Part shown: in pieces, positions 37,018-46,590 of the stretch
How positions within the stretch are numbered: the first letter of the stretch is position 1
Layout of the letters: each line of letters begins with the position of its first letter
NCBI RefSeq assembly: GCF_025628805.1
Contig: NZ_JAOTBG010000003.1
Span: forward strand, 1-64,000
Source: Anaplasma capra
GTDB lineage: Bacteria > Pseudomonadota > Alphaproteobacteria > Rickettsiales > Anaplasmataceae
DNA length: 64,000 nucleotides
Reading direction: 5' to 3'
Position numbers and translations under genes: made by a program
The notes under the pieces: model-generated
Told to the model about the DNA's origin: nothing
Database searches by the model: none
Seen by the model: the letters and a program-made list of their open reading frames with translations, nothing else

Positions 37018-37701
37018 TTAGTGTGTATGTACTTGATACTCTCCGCTCTTAAACAGCACTTTAGTTCCCTTAATTCCTTGCCGTCTCAGCTTAGATGCAA
37101 TTTTTTTCGCGTGTGATGCCTTATTAACTTTCAAAATATATCCGACACTAGTTGTCGCTGCGATCAGATCCTTTCTGTGGCTTTCTGCCAGTTCTGCATG
37201 CCTAATATGGTTTGAAAGCTGCTTGTGAAGCATGTTTTTAGACATTTTTCCCAGGTATAGTACCCTTACCTTTGCTGTGCCTTTGTCTCGGAAGCCAAGA
37301 GCCACTGCAGCTTGCTCTGAAAGGTCTATAATCCTTTTCTCAACAAAAGGCCCTCGATCATTAACTTTTACTATGACCCTTTTGTGATTTTCCAGGTTTG
37401 TTACTTCTACAAAACTGGGCATAGGTAAGGTTTTATGTGCAGCAGTAAGTAAAAACCTGCTGAAAATGTCGCCGTTGGCTGTGGATTTGTTGTGAAAGTG
37501 GTCTCCATACCAAGAGGCAATCCCAATTTCTTCGTAATGATCGTAATACTGGGGCTTGTAGGATATGCCATTTATAGAATAGCTGTTGCCAATCTTATAA
37601 TATGGACCGCTACGACTAGGACCAGTGCTGTTGATCATACATCCCTGTAATAACCCTAAAACGGCGCATACCAGAAAGAAATTTATGAGATGCCGTAACA
37701 T
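37018..37701 (-). CDS. rlpA: RlpA-like septal lipoprotein
   Basis: A 227-aa lipoprotein with signal peptide and lipobox L-L-Q-G-C (Cys 21). The double-psi beta-barrel is visible as GIASWYGDHFHNKSTANGD, PLPSFVEVTN-type strands, VKVNDRGPF and IDLSEQAAVALGF. A C-terminal SPOR-like region (GYILKVNKASHAKKIASKLRRQG) follows. RlpA proteins act at the division septum; in some bacteria they are lytic transglycosylases acting on stripped peptidoglycan. Whether this cell still has peptidoglycan to cut is not shown here. Confidence 0.9.
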   Translation of the reverse strand: MLRHLINFFLVCAVLGLLQGCMINSTGPSRSGPYYKIGNSYSINGISYKPQYYDHYEEIGIASWYGDHFHNKSTANGDIFSRFLLTAAHKTLPMPSFVEVTNLENHKRVIVKVNDRGPFVEKRIIDLSEQAAVALGFRDKGTAKVRVLYLGKMSKNMLHKQLSNHIRHAELAESHRKDLIAATTSVGYILKVNKASHAKKIASKLRRQGIKGTKVLFKSGEYQVHTH

Positions 37702-37861
37702 TAAATTAATGGAATAACGCGGATCTGACTAAAAGTCATGTCGATTTTAAAATCTACCAAACAACGGTATCATTTGGCTCGTACTCAAGTGCTTGATAGA
37801 TGTACGCCCTACAGGAAGTGCTCTGCCCAGTTTAGCTCACACTGGCGATATTATCAGATGT

Positions 37862-38695
37862 TTATGTGGGATTATTTAAACTTAAGCTGCATATGACAGG
37901 TGCGTGATCTGAGGGAGAATCAAGCCCCCTAATCTCAGAGAGGATGCTACATTCAGCAAGTCCGTCTGTTGCACGTGGAGAGAGCAGTATGTGATCTATC
38001 CTCATGCCTCTGTTCCTTTGCCATGCCCCTTCTCTATAATTCCACCAGCTGAACTCTTGTTTGTTTTCGTGCAAAACGCGAAAAGCGTCCGTGAACCCCG
38101 AATGTAAGATCTCTCGAAATTTTGCGCGCTCCTTTGGATGAAAACACAGCTTTTCATGTAGCAGTTTTGCATCATACACGTCTATATCCTCAGGAGCAAC
38201 GTTATAATCCCCGCCAACGATGACCAAATCCTCCATCGCGAGCAACTTTAACAATCTGGATTTGAGGAGCTGCAGAAAATCTAATTTATAGTCAAAAGTT
38301 TCCGTATCAACTTCTTGCCCATTTGGTACATAGACGCTCAAGATTTTTACCTTGATCCCACGAAAATCTATGAGACACTCCAAATATCTGGCTTCCGCTG
38401 CGGAATAACTTCCTGCATCTTGCATTGTGCCAGCACTCTCCGCATCAAAGAGAGTGTCACGCGTTTCGCCCACTACTGGGTATTTGCTCAGTATAGCTAC
38501 TCCGTTTCTCGATTTTTGCCCATGTATATAGCACTTATACCCCAAGGCTTCCAGCTCCATGATAGGAAACTGATCGTTGGTACATTTGGTTTCTTGCAGT
38601 AGTGCGACGTCCACATTGTAATCAGATAACACGCTGCATAGGTGGGTGACCCTCTTCCTAATAGAGTTTACATTCCACGTTAGCACCTTGATCAT
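37862..38695 (-). CDS. xthA: Exodeoxyribonuclease III (AP endonuclease)
   Basis: XthA cleaves DNA at abasic sites and removes 3' blocking groups in base excision repair. The 277-aa protein keeps the full set of the family: TWNVNSIRKR at the start (catalytic Asn), LLQETKC (metal-binding Glu), YVPNGQ, GGDYNVAPEDIDV (Asp/Asn), WWNYREGAWQRNRGMRIDHIL and SDHAPV (catalytic His). Length is normal. It is a single gene between rlpA and a barrel-protein gene. Confidence 0.96.
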   Translation of the reverse strand: MIKVLTWNVNSIRKRVTHLCSVLSDYNVDVALLQETKCTNDQFPIMELEALGYKCYIHGQKSRNGVAILSKYPVVGETRDTLFDAESAGTMQDAGSYSAAEARYLECLIDFRGIKVKILSVYVPNGQEVDTETFDYKLDFLQLLKSRLLKLLAMEDLVIVGGDYNVAPEDIDVYDAKLLHEKLCFHPKERAKFREILHSGFTDAFRVLHENKQEFSWWNYREGAWQRNRGMRIDHILLSPRATDGLAECSILSEIRGLDSPSDHAPVICSLSLNNPT

Positions 38696-38822
38696 AACAC
38701 TCTACGCACGTAAAACCACGACAGATTAACCTCTTAATTGGTTTGTATGTCAAGCTGCAAATCACACAAGACAAAGCGGTGGGGTAAGGGCGTGAAGCCG
38801 ATAAGGAGTGTATGAACCTTAC

Positions 38823-39551
38823 TTAGGCAACCACTCCACCGTGATGCTGTATTGAAAACTTGAGCCCTAACTCCATTCCGTGGGAGTTGAAGACAAAATC
38901 CTGGAAATCATACAGTATGCTATTCCCGTCTTCATCGTATATCTCATCAGTTCTATATTTCCAGTGATGCTTACGGTAGTTATATCCCAGGTACGCCTCG
39001 AGACCGGGAGTGATTGCGTAAGAGACGCCTATTTTAGATTGTGTGACTATACCATATAAGCTCTCGGCATGCCGCCTGAGCCCTTGATACTGTGTCTTTG
39101 CCACTCCAAAACTAGAGCCAGCATATAAGCCAATTTTTCCATGTATTGGATAGTGGCCGTACAGCCCGTAAGATACAGACAATCTTCTGATCGAAAGTAT
39201 ATTCTGAGCCTCGCTTACCGTGATATTTTCATCGTCAAGCACCCTTCTGACTATTTGTACGGTATCACTGCCCGCTTCTAGCGCGGGAGATGCCAGCGAG
39301 TTGCGGAATTCAAATTCATGATGTAACGTGTCAACAAGAGTTGGCCAGACTGAAGACACGTAAATGTCCCAGCTGCCACTGAGGTGTGTGGAGTACTTTA
39401 TGTTGAATGAGTTATCATAATTGACATTATGTACGTAACCGACCTTGCATTGCGGTGCTCTGGCAAGTAACTTGCTTAGCTGGGAAGTAATAGACGCTAC
39501 GTTCGCAGAAGTAGTTCCAAACACAAGACCTAGTATCGACAGAGCCATCAT
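38823..39551 (-). CDS. Predicted outer-membrane beta-barrel protein (242 aa)
   Basis: The N terminus has a hydrophobic signal (MMALSILGLVFGTTSA). The mature part alternates short amphipathic strands rich in Tyr, Gly and Ser (GLYGHYPIHGKIGLYAGSSF, YAITPGLEAYLGYNYR, HGMELGLKFSIQ), typical of small barrels such as the Anaplasma surface proteins. It contains no Cys pairs. The N-terminal half (about 25-110) is less barrel-like and may be a periplasmic or surface domain. It probably belongs to the family of surface antigens of this genus, but I cannot name it. Confidence 0.7.
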   Translation of the reverse strand: MMALSILGLVFGTTSANVASITSQLSKLLARAPQCKVGYVHNVNYDNSFNIKYSTHLSGSWDIYVSSVWPTLVDTLHHEFEFRNSLASPALEAGSDTVQIVRRVLDDENITVSEAQNILSIRRLSVSYGLYGHYPIHGKIGLYAGSSFGVAKTQYQGLRRHAESLYGIVTQSKIGVSYAITPGLEAYLGYNYRKHHWKYRTDEIYDEDGNSILYDFQDFVFNSHGMELGLKFSIQHHGGVVA

Positions 39552-39852
39552 ACGCGTCCCAGGATATATTAATTACACCACGGCTTTTAAATTAAAATTT
39601 TAATATTATCAACACAAATTTTCGCGATGCACGAAGCCAGATTTGAAGAGGTTGATTACTCGTTAGCGCGTTCATATTAAGTTGATATTGCTACTGGAGA
39701 TAGATTGCGCTTAGTGACAATACAAAGAAGCTAGATTCGCTCAACGCTTTACACTTGGTTGTGCATTATTGGAACAGGGTTAGGTTTTACTTGACGGAAT
39801 GCAGTAAATATAGAAACATTCCCACCTTGTGGCACTGATAAGGAAGAGAGCA
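39552..39852. other. Intergenic region without a recognised gene
   Basis: About 301 bases between the barrel gene (minus) and rpmJ (plus), so two divergent promoters are expected. The start, 39570-39620, is AT-rich (TTTTAAATTAAAATTTTAAT). No tRNA or coding pattern seen. Confidence 0.4.
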
Positions 39853-39981
39853 GTGAAAGTTATGGGGTCTTTGAAGTCGGCAAAGAGTCGCGACAGGGAT
39901 TGCAAGGTGGTACGCAGAAAGGGGCGTGTATACGTCATAAATAAGAAGCGGCCCAGGTTCAAGGCGAGGCAGGGGTACTAG
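39853..39981 (+). CDS. rpmJ: 50S ribosomal protein L36 (bL36)
   Basis: A 42-residue basic protein. It begins at a GTG and reads [20 protein letters not shown], continues with [20 protein letters not shown] and ends GY. This closely follows the alphaproteobacterial bL36 form. In this form the zinc-binding Cys/His set is reduced to one Cys. It is a structural protein of the large subunit near the peptidyl transferase centre region. It lies 48 bases before ftsB on the same strand. Confidence 0.93.
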   Translation: MKVMGSLKSAKSRDRDCKVVRRKGRVYVINKKRPRFKARQGY

Positions 39982-40029
39982 GCTGTCGCTTCGCGCGCGT
40001 GGCCGCATATAGCTCGGTAGGTTACGTAC

Positions 40030-40341
40030 ATGAGGGCTGTGGTCAGTTCTTCTAGGGCCAGGTTGTATGTCGTTCTGGTTGCATGTGGGGTTACTTGCTA
40101 CCTTGGGGCTGGTGCCATGTTCGGCGATCGTGGCATTCTTGCAATGCTGAGGCTGCGCCAGGAGCTTCGCAGGTATGAGCGTGATTTGAGTGAAGTGATC
40201 AGGCTAAGAGAAGAGCTAAAGCGAAGAAATGCTCTGCTGCACGAAGATACGCTTAATCTTGATTTGCTTGACGAGCGCAGCAGAAGTGTGCTTGGCCATG
40301 CTGAGCCAGATGAGTTTGTGGTAATATTAAAACCACAGTAG
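40030..40341 (+). CDS. ftsB: FtsB/DivIC-type division protein
   Basis: A 103-aa bitopic protein: N-terminal transmembrane helix (about 11-33), then a coiled coil (LRLRQELRRYERDLSEVIRLREELKRRNALLHED) and the conserved SRSVLGHAEPDEFVVIL. This matches the FtsB/DivIC family. FtsB joins FtsL and FtsQ in the septal complex. ftsL is at 44.5 kb, so both partners are in this window. It starts at an ATG, 48 bases after rpmJ. Confidence 0.87.
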   Translation: MRAVVSSSRARLYVVLVACGVTCYLGAGAMFGDRGILAMLRLRQELRRYERDLSEVIRLREELKRRNALLHEDTLNLDLLDERSRSVLGHAEPDEFVVILKPQ

Positions 40342-40366
40342 GCTTATACTTGAGAGGTTTACGCTT

Positions 40367-40810
40367 CTACACATTGCGGCATGGTGAGCTCAGTGTAGTT
40401 CGGAATTTTGTTCTTGTTGTAGTACGGTTTTCGTAGTTGATCTCTTCTATCTCGCAGCTGGTCCCAAGGCCCACTGCAGGCAGGAAGGAAGTACCGGCCT
40501 CACCAGCAGCATCTCTATTGAGTATTCTCTCCCTATCTTTGTACATGCGCATCAAAGTGGAGGAATCCCGAAGCAGGGACATTATTGCTATTACGGCAAA
40601 GAACCCTCCCATATTCATGATAAAGAAAAGCGTGGATCCGTCTTGGATGCTTTCTATTGCACCATGTACCAAAAAAGAACCGAGAGTTATGCTAAGGAAA
40701 ATCATGCACCCAAGAATGACTTTTTCCTTGTGTGACGACACGTCATGAGACCCCCTTGTACATTTTTCAGACCCCTCCCCTTCGGCCTCATTAGCATATT
40801 CGACATTCAT
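40367..40810 (-). CDS. Hypothetical two-helix membrane protein (147 aa)
   Basis: No family recognised. I start it at the ATG at 40810; the frame extends upstream to 40903 with a Cys-rich, less likely N terminus. An acidic N terminus (EYANEAEGEGSE) is followed by helices at about 31-50 and 61-80, the same double-hairpin layout as the large proteins of this window. A charged region (RMYKDRERIL) and a short tail follow. It is convergent with ftsB. Confidence 0.65.
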   Translation of the reverse strand: MNVEYANEAEGEGSEKCTRGSHDVSSHKEKVILGCMIFLSITLGSFLVHGAIESIQDGSTLFFIMNMGGFFAVIAIMSLLRDSSTLMRMYKDRERILNRDAAGEAGTSFLPAVGLGTSCEIEEINYENRTTTRTKFRTTLSSPCRNV

Positions 40811-40988
40811 TGCTTGTCCCCTACCAAAAGCTGAGCAAATGGCCCATGCGCTGAGAAATCTGCATGATAGAACACCTGCTACACAACACAGGGCCCACCG
40901 CACCGCGCATGCAACACAACTCCGTTCACAAAAGGTGCAAAGCTCACCAAAAAAAAAATTTATAACTAGAAGGCGCGATCCTACGCGG

Positions 40989-41061
40989 TGGGCCTGGGAA
41001 GAATCGAACTTCCGACCTCACGCTTATCAGGCGTGCGCTCCAACCGCTGAGCTACAGACCC
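40989..41061 (-). tRNA. tRNA-Ile (anticodon GAU)
   Basis: A 73-base tRNA. GGGTCTG pairs with CAGGCCC (one T-G wobble). Anticodon stem CACGC/GCGTG with loop CTGATAA. T arm GGAAG-TTCGATT-CTTCC. Discriminator A. The following bases are not CCA. It lies six bases downstream of rpmA on the same strand. Confidence 0.95.
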
Positions 41062-41067
41062 CCTGAT

Positions 41068-41337
41068 TCACGCTGATAAGCAAGACTGAGTAAGAACATC
41101 AACGAAGACTCTACCCCCTTTCCTCCTACGAAAGGAAACCACTCCGGCAATCTTGGAAAATATTGTGTGATCCTTCCCTATGCCAACGTTTCTCCCGGGA
41201 TGATACTTGGTGCCACGCTGACGAATTATTATGTTACCGGGAACGACAAGCTCGCTTCCAAACTTCTTGACTCCGAGCCTTCTACCTCTCGAGTCTCTAC
41301 CATTAGAGGAACTACCACCGGATTTCTTAGTAGCCAC
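41068..41337 (-). CDS. rpmA: 50S ribosomal protein L27
   Basis: The 89-residue L27 begins [20 protein letters not shown] and keeps [28 protein letters not shown] and G-K-D-H-T-I-F-S-K, all diagnostic. It is a large-subunit protein near the peptidyl transferase centre. It lies three bases after rplU on the same strand. Confidence 0.97.
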   Translation of the reverse strand: MATKKSGGSSSNGRDSRGRRLGVKKFGSELVVPGNIIIRQRGTKYHPGRNVGIGKDHTIFSKIAGVVSFRRRKGGRVFVDVLTQSCLSA

Positions 41338-41340
41338 GAC

Positions 41341-41640
41341 CTACCCCACCTTAAGTACACGCAAAACGGTCAAGTCCTGCCTATGACCCATCTTCCTTCT
41401 GTAGTTTTTGCGGCGCTTCTTCTTGAACACCACTATCTTATCGCCCTTGCAGTGGGCGACGACTTCTGCAGTAACTGAAGAGCTCTTCCTCTGAAACACA
41501 GGATCTTTCTCCCCCCCAAAAGTTGCAAGACTATCTAACGAGACCTTCTCACCTATTCCAGCGCGTACGGACTCCACCTTGATCACATCGCTTTCCTTAA
41601 CTCTATACTGCTTTCCGCCAGCTTCAACCACAGCGAACAT
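41341..41640 (-). CDS. rplU: 50S ribosomal protein L21
   Basis: L21 begins [20 protein letters not shown] and continues with V-x-x-L-A-T-F-G-G and a C-terminal [22 protein letters not shown], the standard form. I chose the ATG at 41640, giving 99 residues; an upstream ATG at 41673 adds an 11-residue extension not seen in the family. It forms a pair with rpmA, three bases apart. Confidence 0.97.
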   Translation of the reverse strand: MFAVVEAGGKQYRVKESDVIKVESVRAGIGEKVSLDSLATFGGEKDPVFQRKSSSVTAEVVAHCKGDKIVVFKKKRRKNYRRKMGHRQDLTVLRVLKVG

Positions 41641-42029
41641 ATCGAAAGCCTCTGACCGATATACTGCAAACACCGGAATTCTGGTTCATATGAGCCTTTG
41701 TGTCAATAGAATTCTGACGCTGACATAAGCTGCGTCCGGCACACTAGCGCACTAGCCATTTGAAAGGATGCTTGCTGTGCCACAGTTCTTACCATGTGAT
41801 ACTCATACCTATGAATATGGCCGATAAGTGAAAGCTCGCGGACTATCCAGTTTAGGAGATAGGTCCCCACCCGTCGGGAAGTCAGCTGTATAGGCACACG
41901 CAAGCTTCTAGCATCGTAAACGTCCTGCGTGGCTTCCAATGGTCAATATCTCACTTTTGATACTAGCTCTGGTTGTGTTTACTTTTTTTAAAAGATTGTT
42001 TATCCTACCCGTGGCTAGGGTGCAGTTAG
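41641..42029. other. Intergenic region between rplU and eno, possible gene remnant
   Basis: About 390 bases. On the minus strand 41703-41942 is open but has only a TTG start, right after a stop. Its translation ends VRTVAQQASFQMASALV...SASEFY and looks somewhat protein-like. I cannot name it and it may be a remnant. The last 90 bases before eno are T-rich. Confidence 0.35.
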
Positions 42030-43322
42030 GTGTGGGGTTTTGTCGTGTTAGGTGCCAGATCAGCAATTACGGTTAGTAGGGTTTTCGCTAGGCAGATTCT
42101 GGATAGTAGGGGACGCCCTACGGTTGAAGTTGAGGTTATTCTATCTGATGGCACCTTTGGAAGAGTTGCTGTACCCTCAGGGTCTTCAGTTGGGAAACTG
42201 GAGGCTTTGGAGATCAGAGATGGTGACCCCGCTAGGTATGTAGGGTACGGTGTAACCAAGCCGGTTCAGAACATTAACTCGAAAATTGCTGACGCTCTGA
42301 CGGGAATTTCTCCTTTTGATCAAAAGTCCGTTGATGAAATCCTACTCTCGCTAGACGGAACTCCAGATAAGTCTAACTTGGGGGCAAACGCCACCATAGG
42401 AGTTTCATTAGCTGTGGCGAGAGCCGCTGCAGAAAGCCTGGGTATTCCCTTGTATAAGTATCTCGGGGGAGAAATCGCGCGGGAGATGCCAGTACCCCTT
42501 GTCAATGTGCTCAATGGGGGGCTACACGCGGACAATTCCCTTGATTTTCAGGAATTTATGATAATGCCCGTGGGGGCGCAGACGTTTGCTGATGCGGTGC
42601 GCATGTGTGCGGAAGTATTCTTCAGGCTCAGGGAAGTGCTAAAAAAGATGGGCCACCCCACTAATACGGGTGACGAGGGGGGATTTGCCCCGAACTTTAA
42701 GGATAATTCTGAGGCGTGTGACGCTCTAGTGGAGGCTATTGAGAAGTCTGGATACAAAGCTCCTGGTGATTTTTCTATTGCAATGGATGTTGCAGCTTCG
42801 ACACTTTATGACGGCACTTCGTACAAATTCTCTGGCAAGAGTCTTACAAGTGATGAGCTAATTTCATATTACGAAGAAATGGTTTCCAAGTATCCTATAG
42901 CTTCCATAGAAGATGCTATGGCGGAGGATGACGTTGCTGGATGGAAAGCGATTACTGAACGGTTAGGACAGAAGATTCAATTGGTAGGGGATGACCTCTT
43001 TGTGACTAACCCTACCCTCATAAATAACGGTATAAAACGTGGATTGGCTAATGCAGTGCTTGTCAAGCCGAATCAAATTGGTACCCTAACCGAGACCATA
43101 GATGCAATAAGGTCTGCCCAGCAGGGTAACTACAACGTTATAGTGTCCCACAGATCCGGTGAGACAGAAGACGTCACGATCTCGCACATAGCGGTTGCGG
43201 CAAATTGTGGCCAGATAAAATCTGGTTCGTTTTCCAGGTCAGAGCGCCTGGCTAAGTATAATGAGCTCTTGCGCATAGAAGCGGATCTTGGCAAGAGTGC
43301 ATTGTTTAGCGGCGTGATCTAA
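42030..43322 (+). CDS. eno: Enolase
   Basis: Enolase converts 2-phosphoglycerate to phosphoenolpyruvate. It shows the N-terminal [70 protein letters not shown], the catalytic KPNQIG lysine and SHRSGETED, and the length is normal. The annotated GTG or ATG start is uncertain by about four codons; the mature protein probably begins near [11 protein letters not shown]. It ends one base before obgE, so the two are co-transcribed. Confidence 0.97.
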   Translation: MWGFVVLGARSAITVSRVFARQILDSRGRPTVEVEVILSDGTFGRVAVPSGSSVGKLEALEIRDGDPARYVGYGVTKPVQNINSKIADALTGISPFDQKSVDEILLSLDGTPDKSNLGANATIGVSLAVARAAAESLGIPLYKYLGGEIAREMPVPLVNVLNGGLHADNSLDFQEFMIMPVGAQTFADAVRMCAEVFFRLREVLKKMGHPTNTGDEGGFAPNFKDNSEACDALVEAIEKSGYKAPGDFSIAMDVAASTLYDGTSYKFSGKSLTSDELISYYEEMVSKYPIASIEDAMAEDDVAGWKAITERLGQKIQLVGDDLFVTNPTLINNGIKRGLANAVLVKPNQIGTLTETIDAIRSAQQGNYNVIVSHRSGETEDVTISHIAVAANCGQIKSGSFSRSERLAKYNELLRIEADLGKSALFSGVI

Positions 43323-43323
43323 G

Positions 43324-44376
43324 ATGAGTTTCATTGATGAGGCGAAGATTCACGTAAGAGGCGGCAAGGGCGGTGACGGATGCGTGAGTTTTAGGAGAGA
43401 GAAGTTTATAGAATTCGGTGGCCCTGATGGCGGAAATGGCGGGCACGGAGGATCCGTGATTTTTGTAGCCGATAGCTCTGTAAATACATTGCTATACTTC
43501 AGATACAATCAACACATAAAGGCAGAGAATGGCAAGCCCGGATCTGGCAAGAAAAAGTCTGGGGCTTCCGGACGCGACTGTATAGTGGAAGTGCCAGTGG
43601 GGACGCAACTATATGATGAAGATGGCATAAGCCTGGTGGCGGACCTAGATTGTGTCGGACAGAGGTGCGTCGTAGCTGCAGGCGGAAAGGGGGGCATTGG
43701 CAATGCGCAGTATAAGAGCTCGATCAATCGAGCACCCACGCATTTCACATATGGAACCTCGGGAGAGGAGCATTGTATGCTATTGAAGCTTAAGATAGTC
43801 TCCGACGTTGGAATAATAGGCATGCCCAATGCTGGAAAATCCAGCCTATTGTCACGCTGCACCATGTCTAAGACTAAAGTGTCCGATTATCCCTTTACGA
43901 CGCTGGAACCTCACTTGGGGGTTGCGTATACCAATGGGTGTGAGCTGGTTCTAGCCGACATTCCAGGCCTTATAGAAAATGCGAGCCTGGGTGCAGGTTT
44001 GGGGCATAAATTCCTTAAACACATCGAAAGATGCGCAATACTTCTCCACCTTGTAGATTGCTCCCTTCCCGATGTGGTGGGCGCATACAGATTGGTTGCT
44101 CATGAGCTCAGACAACACAGCGAGGTGCTTGCTACTAAGCAAGAGGTGGTGGTGTTGAACAAGTGCGACCTAATTTCGGAGGAAGAGGCGCTCAAGAAAA
44201 AACAACTTCTCTCGGCATCGGTCGGAAAAGAGGTGATGACTCTCTCCATGGGCGATTCGCTAGATCCCCTTGTTGCCTTTTTGTATTCGCAAGTAAACAA
44301 AGGGGATGGGGACACTGTGTCACCAAGAGAATTTGATCCATTTTTATACGTTCGTTACAATCGAAAAACAGACTGA
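43324..44376 (+). CDS. obgE: GTPase ObgE/CgtA
   Basis: A 350-aa GTPase of ribosome assembly and stress control. The N-terminal Obg domain is rich in Gly ([34 protein letters not shown]). The G domain follows: G1 [13 protein letters not shown], switch [15 protein letters not shown]3 [11 protein letters not shown]4 NKCDL. The C-terminal domain is short, as in this group. It begins one base after the eno stop. Confidence 0.97.
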   Translation: MSFIDEAKIHVRGGKGGDGCVSFRREKFIEFGGPDGGNGGHGGSVIFVADSSVNTLLYFRYNQHIKAENGKPGSGKKKSGASGRDCIVEVPVGTQLYDEDGISLVADLDCVGQRCVVAAGGKGGIGNAQYKSSINRAPTHFTYGTSGEEHCMLLKLKIVSDVGIIGMPNAGKSSLLSRCTMSKTKVSDYPFTTLEPHLGVAYTNGCELVLADIPGLIENASLGAGLGHKFLKHIERCAILLHLVDCSLPDVVGAYRLVAHELRQHSEVLATKQEVVVLNKCDLISEEEALKKKQLLSASVGKEVMTLSMGDSLDPLVAFLYSQVNKGDGDTVSPREFDPFLYVRYNRKTD

Positions 44377-44501
44377 GAGCTGCCCCTATCCCGCAACTTT
44401 CCCTGTTTTGTGTATTATCAGGCGAGCTTGTGGCAAAGCGGAGTAACAGTGCAAGTATGTGAACTGCAATAACCATGTGGAGACCCCTAGAGTATCTGAA
44501 A

Positions 44502-44807
44502 TTAATATTTAATCTGCAGCTCTTTTTTCTGCGCTTCATAAGATGGTATGTCTTTTTTGATCTGCTCGGAAAGGAGTACACGATTGTCTCGCTGTAGGTA
44601 TTTTGACGCCAGCGCCGTGAGCCTTTCTGGGCTATTTAAAGCTGTCCACTCCGCTTTTAGTGCGCTTATCTCGCAATTAACCTTTTCTATTTCTTTCTGC
44701 GTCTGTGCAAGAGATCTCTGCATGCCCCGAACATAAAACTTCACCCTAAATACTCCGATGGTCAATGCACAAACCACACAAAAGCATAGTATGTATGCGC
44801 TTTTCAT
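44502..44807 (-). CDS. ftsL: Cell division protein FtsL
   Basis: A 101-aa bitopic protein: N-terminal transmembrane helix (about 5-25), then a coiled coil with leucine spacing (QRSLAQTQKEIEKVNCEIS) and the FtsL-typical ALKAEWTALNSPERLTALAS. FtsL forms a trimer with FtsB and FtsQ at the septum. Position after rsmH is the classical mraW-ftsL order. It starts three bases after the rsmH stop. Confidence 0.85.
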   Translation of the reverse strand: MKSAYILCFCVVCALTIGVFRVKFYVRGMQRSLAQTQKEIEKVNCEISALKAEWTALNSPERLTALASKYLQRDNRVLLSEQIKKDIPSYEAQKKELQIKY

Positions 44808-44810
44808 TAT

Positions 44811-45683
44811 CTACTCTATCCTCACAATAGCCCGTAGCTTTCCCGATCTAGACCTTGGATTATCTTCAATTTCCTGATCCGTTGGCGTGATAACTTTCTT
44901 ATGCACTAAGCTGAACCCTGCGTTGCACAGAGATCTAAACTTGTGTTTCACTACTCTATCTTCCAAGGAGTGAAAAGATGTCACTAAAATCTTTCCACCT
45001 ATCTTTAGTATTTCAGATGCTGCTTCAAGACCGATTTGTAGCTCCTCCAACTCGTTGTTGACCCATATTCTAATTGCTTGAAAGGTTCTAGTTGCTGGAT
45101 CTATAGGATGTATGCGACTTCTTGGTACAACAGACCTCACAATTGATGCCAGGTCTCCAGTGTTGTTTATGCCGCGTTTTTTGCGTGCATCTACTATTGC
45201 CCTAGCAACTCTTCTGGAATACCTTTCTCCCCCGTAGTAGTAGATTATATCAGCCATTTCTTTTTCCATGATCGTATTCACAAACATGGATGCACTTCTT
45301 TGTGAAAAGGAGCCCATACGCATATCCAAAGACCCACTCTTCATGAATGAAAATCCCCTACTGAAATCAGCAAGCTGCGCCGCGGATGTACCTAAGTCGA
45401 ACACCACTCCATCTACCCTCTCAATCCCAAAAGAAAGCAGAGTCTCTCTCAATCTACTGAATCTACTGATAGACAGGCTTACTCTGCCAGGAAAGCTTTG
45501 CGATAACTCTTCAAAGTATTTCTCTACTACTGTATCCTGGTCAATAGCGTAAACCGAGCATTTTGCCATTTCAAGTATTCTCCTGCTGTATCCTCCGCTA
45601 CCAAACGTTGCATCAACATATATTCCACCATCTCTTGGAGATAAGGCCCCAATAACTTCATTCAGTAGTACAGGTTTGTGCAC
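44811..45683 (-). CDS. rsmH: 16S rRNA C1402 N4-methyltransferase
   Basis: RsmH (MraW) methylates N4 of C1402 in 16S rRNA. The 290-aa protein begins MHKPVLLNEVIGAL, shows the SAM motif DATFGSGGYSRRILE, then DGVVFDLGTSAAQLAD, RGFSFMKSGSLDMRMG, the TFQAIRIWVNNEL motif and SFHSLEDRVVK. Start is a GTG at 45681-45683 which shares one base with the stop of the upstream small gene. It forms a unit with ftsL. Confidence 0.97.
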   Translation of the reverse strand: MHKPVLLNEVIGALSPRDGGIYVDATFGSGGYSRRILEMAKCSVYAIDQDTVVEKYFEELSQSFPGRVSLSISRFSRLRETLLSFGIERVDGVVFDLGTSAAQLADFSRGFSFMKSGSLDMRMGSFSQRSASMFVNTIMEKEMADIIYYYGGERYSRRVARAIVDARKKRGINNTGDLASIVRSVVPRSRIHPIDPATRTFQAIRIWVNNELEELQIGLEAASEILKIGGKILVTSFHSLEDRVVKHKFRSLCNAGFSLVHKKVITPTDQEIEDNPRSRSGKLRAIVRIE

Positions 45684-45878
45684 TATACTTCCTCTAAAAG
45701 CTTACTCATGACACCATAATCTCTGTTTACGCACTGTGCTTCAAACCTTTTTTGGAATGCTTGCGTCAAAGTCTCAGTAGAAGGAGTTTGAGTTATGCCA
45801 GTTTTTAGCAGCCGATTTACCACCTATGGCTTCCAATGCGGACAGAGACTCTGTCAGTCGGCTATGTGCTCTGCTCAT
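45683..45878 (-). pseudogene. Small coiled-coil gene split by a one-base frameshift
   Basis: Minus strand. The first frame starts at the ATG at 45878 (MSRAHSRLTESLSALEAIGG) and the second ends NRDYGVMSKLLEEV, stop TAG at 45683-45685. The length, 196 bases, is one more than a multiple of three. Removing one G in the run near 45823-45829 gives one 64-residue protein with LEAIVVNRLLKT at the join. The N-terminal heptads recall the small coiled-coil DUF4164-like proteins of alphaproteobacteria, but that is weak. It lies 6 bases after the cyclo-ligase gene and shares its last base with rsmH. A sequence error or programmed shift is also possible. Confidence 0.6.
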
Positions 45879-45884
45879 AGCTCT

Positions 45885-46403
45885 TTATCCTTTGTACACA
45901 GTATCTTCAGTTACTATGAGATCGAGCCTCTGGTCGTGTACAACAGTCGGAATTTTGCTGCAAAGCTGCGCATTGTACGCAACTCCTATGCATTGACATC
46001 GAAAATTCTTCCTTAGAAACGATATTGTGCAATCGTAGTACCCCCCACCGAAGCCCAATCTGTTCAAATTTCTATCAAATGCCACAAGTGGAACAAATAG
46101 TATTTGTGGGATGGAAGCTCTCTCGTCTACGGTGTCATCATTCCACCGCTTGAAAGCCAAAATCCTGCTCCCTTTTTCTATGACTGGTACGAGTACTATA
46201 CTCCCCTGCTCCTCTGCAAACTTCAGTAGTGGTAAAATATCTATCTCTCCATCCATGGGTATATACCCTGCTACTATCCCGCCCCTTTTTATTTTCACAT
46301 TACGTATGCAGTTGTTTTTCAGCATTTCTGCTGCTTCGTACACGTTAGAGATATTTCTTCTGAGACTGCGGTAGTGGCTCCTCAGGAGTTGCTTTTCTTG
46401 CAT
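45885..46403 (-). CDS. 5-formyltetrahydrofolate cyclo-ligase
   Basis: It converts 5-formyl-THF to 5,10-methenyl-THF with ATP. Visible family traits are the N-terminal EKQLLRSHYRSLRRNI, VAGYIPMDGEID (substrate site), a central V-L-V-P-V-I-E-K-G, and the diagnostic VAFDRNLNRLGFGGGYYDCTI, with a late VHDQRLD. I take the ATG at 46403 (172 aa); the frame opens at 46550 and an ATG at 46448 is also possible. In many proteobacteria this gene follows 6S RNA; none is visible here. Confidence 0.88.
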   Translation of the reverse strand: MQEKQLLRSHYRSLRRNISNVYEAAEMLKNNCIRNVKIKRGGIVAGYIPMDGEIDILPLLKFAEEQGSIVLVPVIEKGSRILAFKRWNDDTVDERASIPQILFVPLVAFDRNLNRLGFGGGYYDCTISFLRKNFRCQCIGVAYNAQLCSKIPTVVHDQRLDLIVTEDTVYKG

Positions 46404-46590
46404 AGCGTCATCATCTCCGTAACACAATGGTGAGGAATTCGATGCCATGGTAACAGTTTGTGTATAAAAATCTATCCAGTGCTCACACAAAATTATCACC
46501 CGGCCCATAGCTAAAGCAAATAGCCTGGATGGCCTCACAGCTATCCACATATATGTGGCAATAAAAGCACATTTTAAAATAAAATATTTT

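Noticed and set aside
39780-40008. Two minus-strand frames over rpmJ
   Set aside because: The plus strand encodes a complete L36, so these are shadows.
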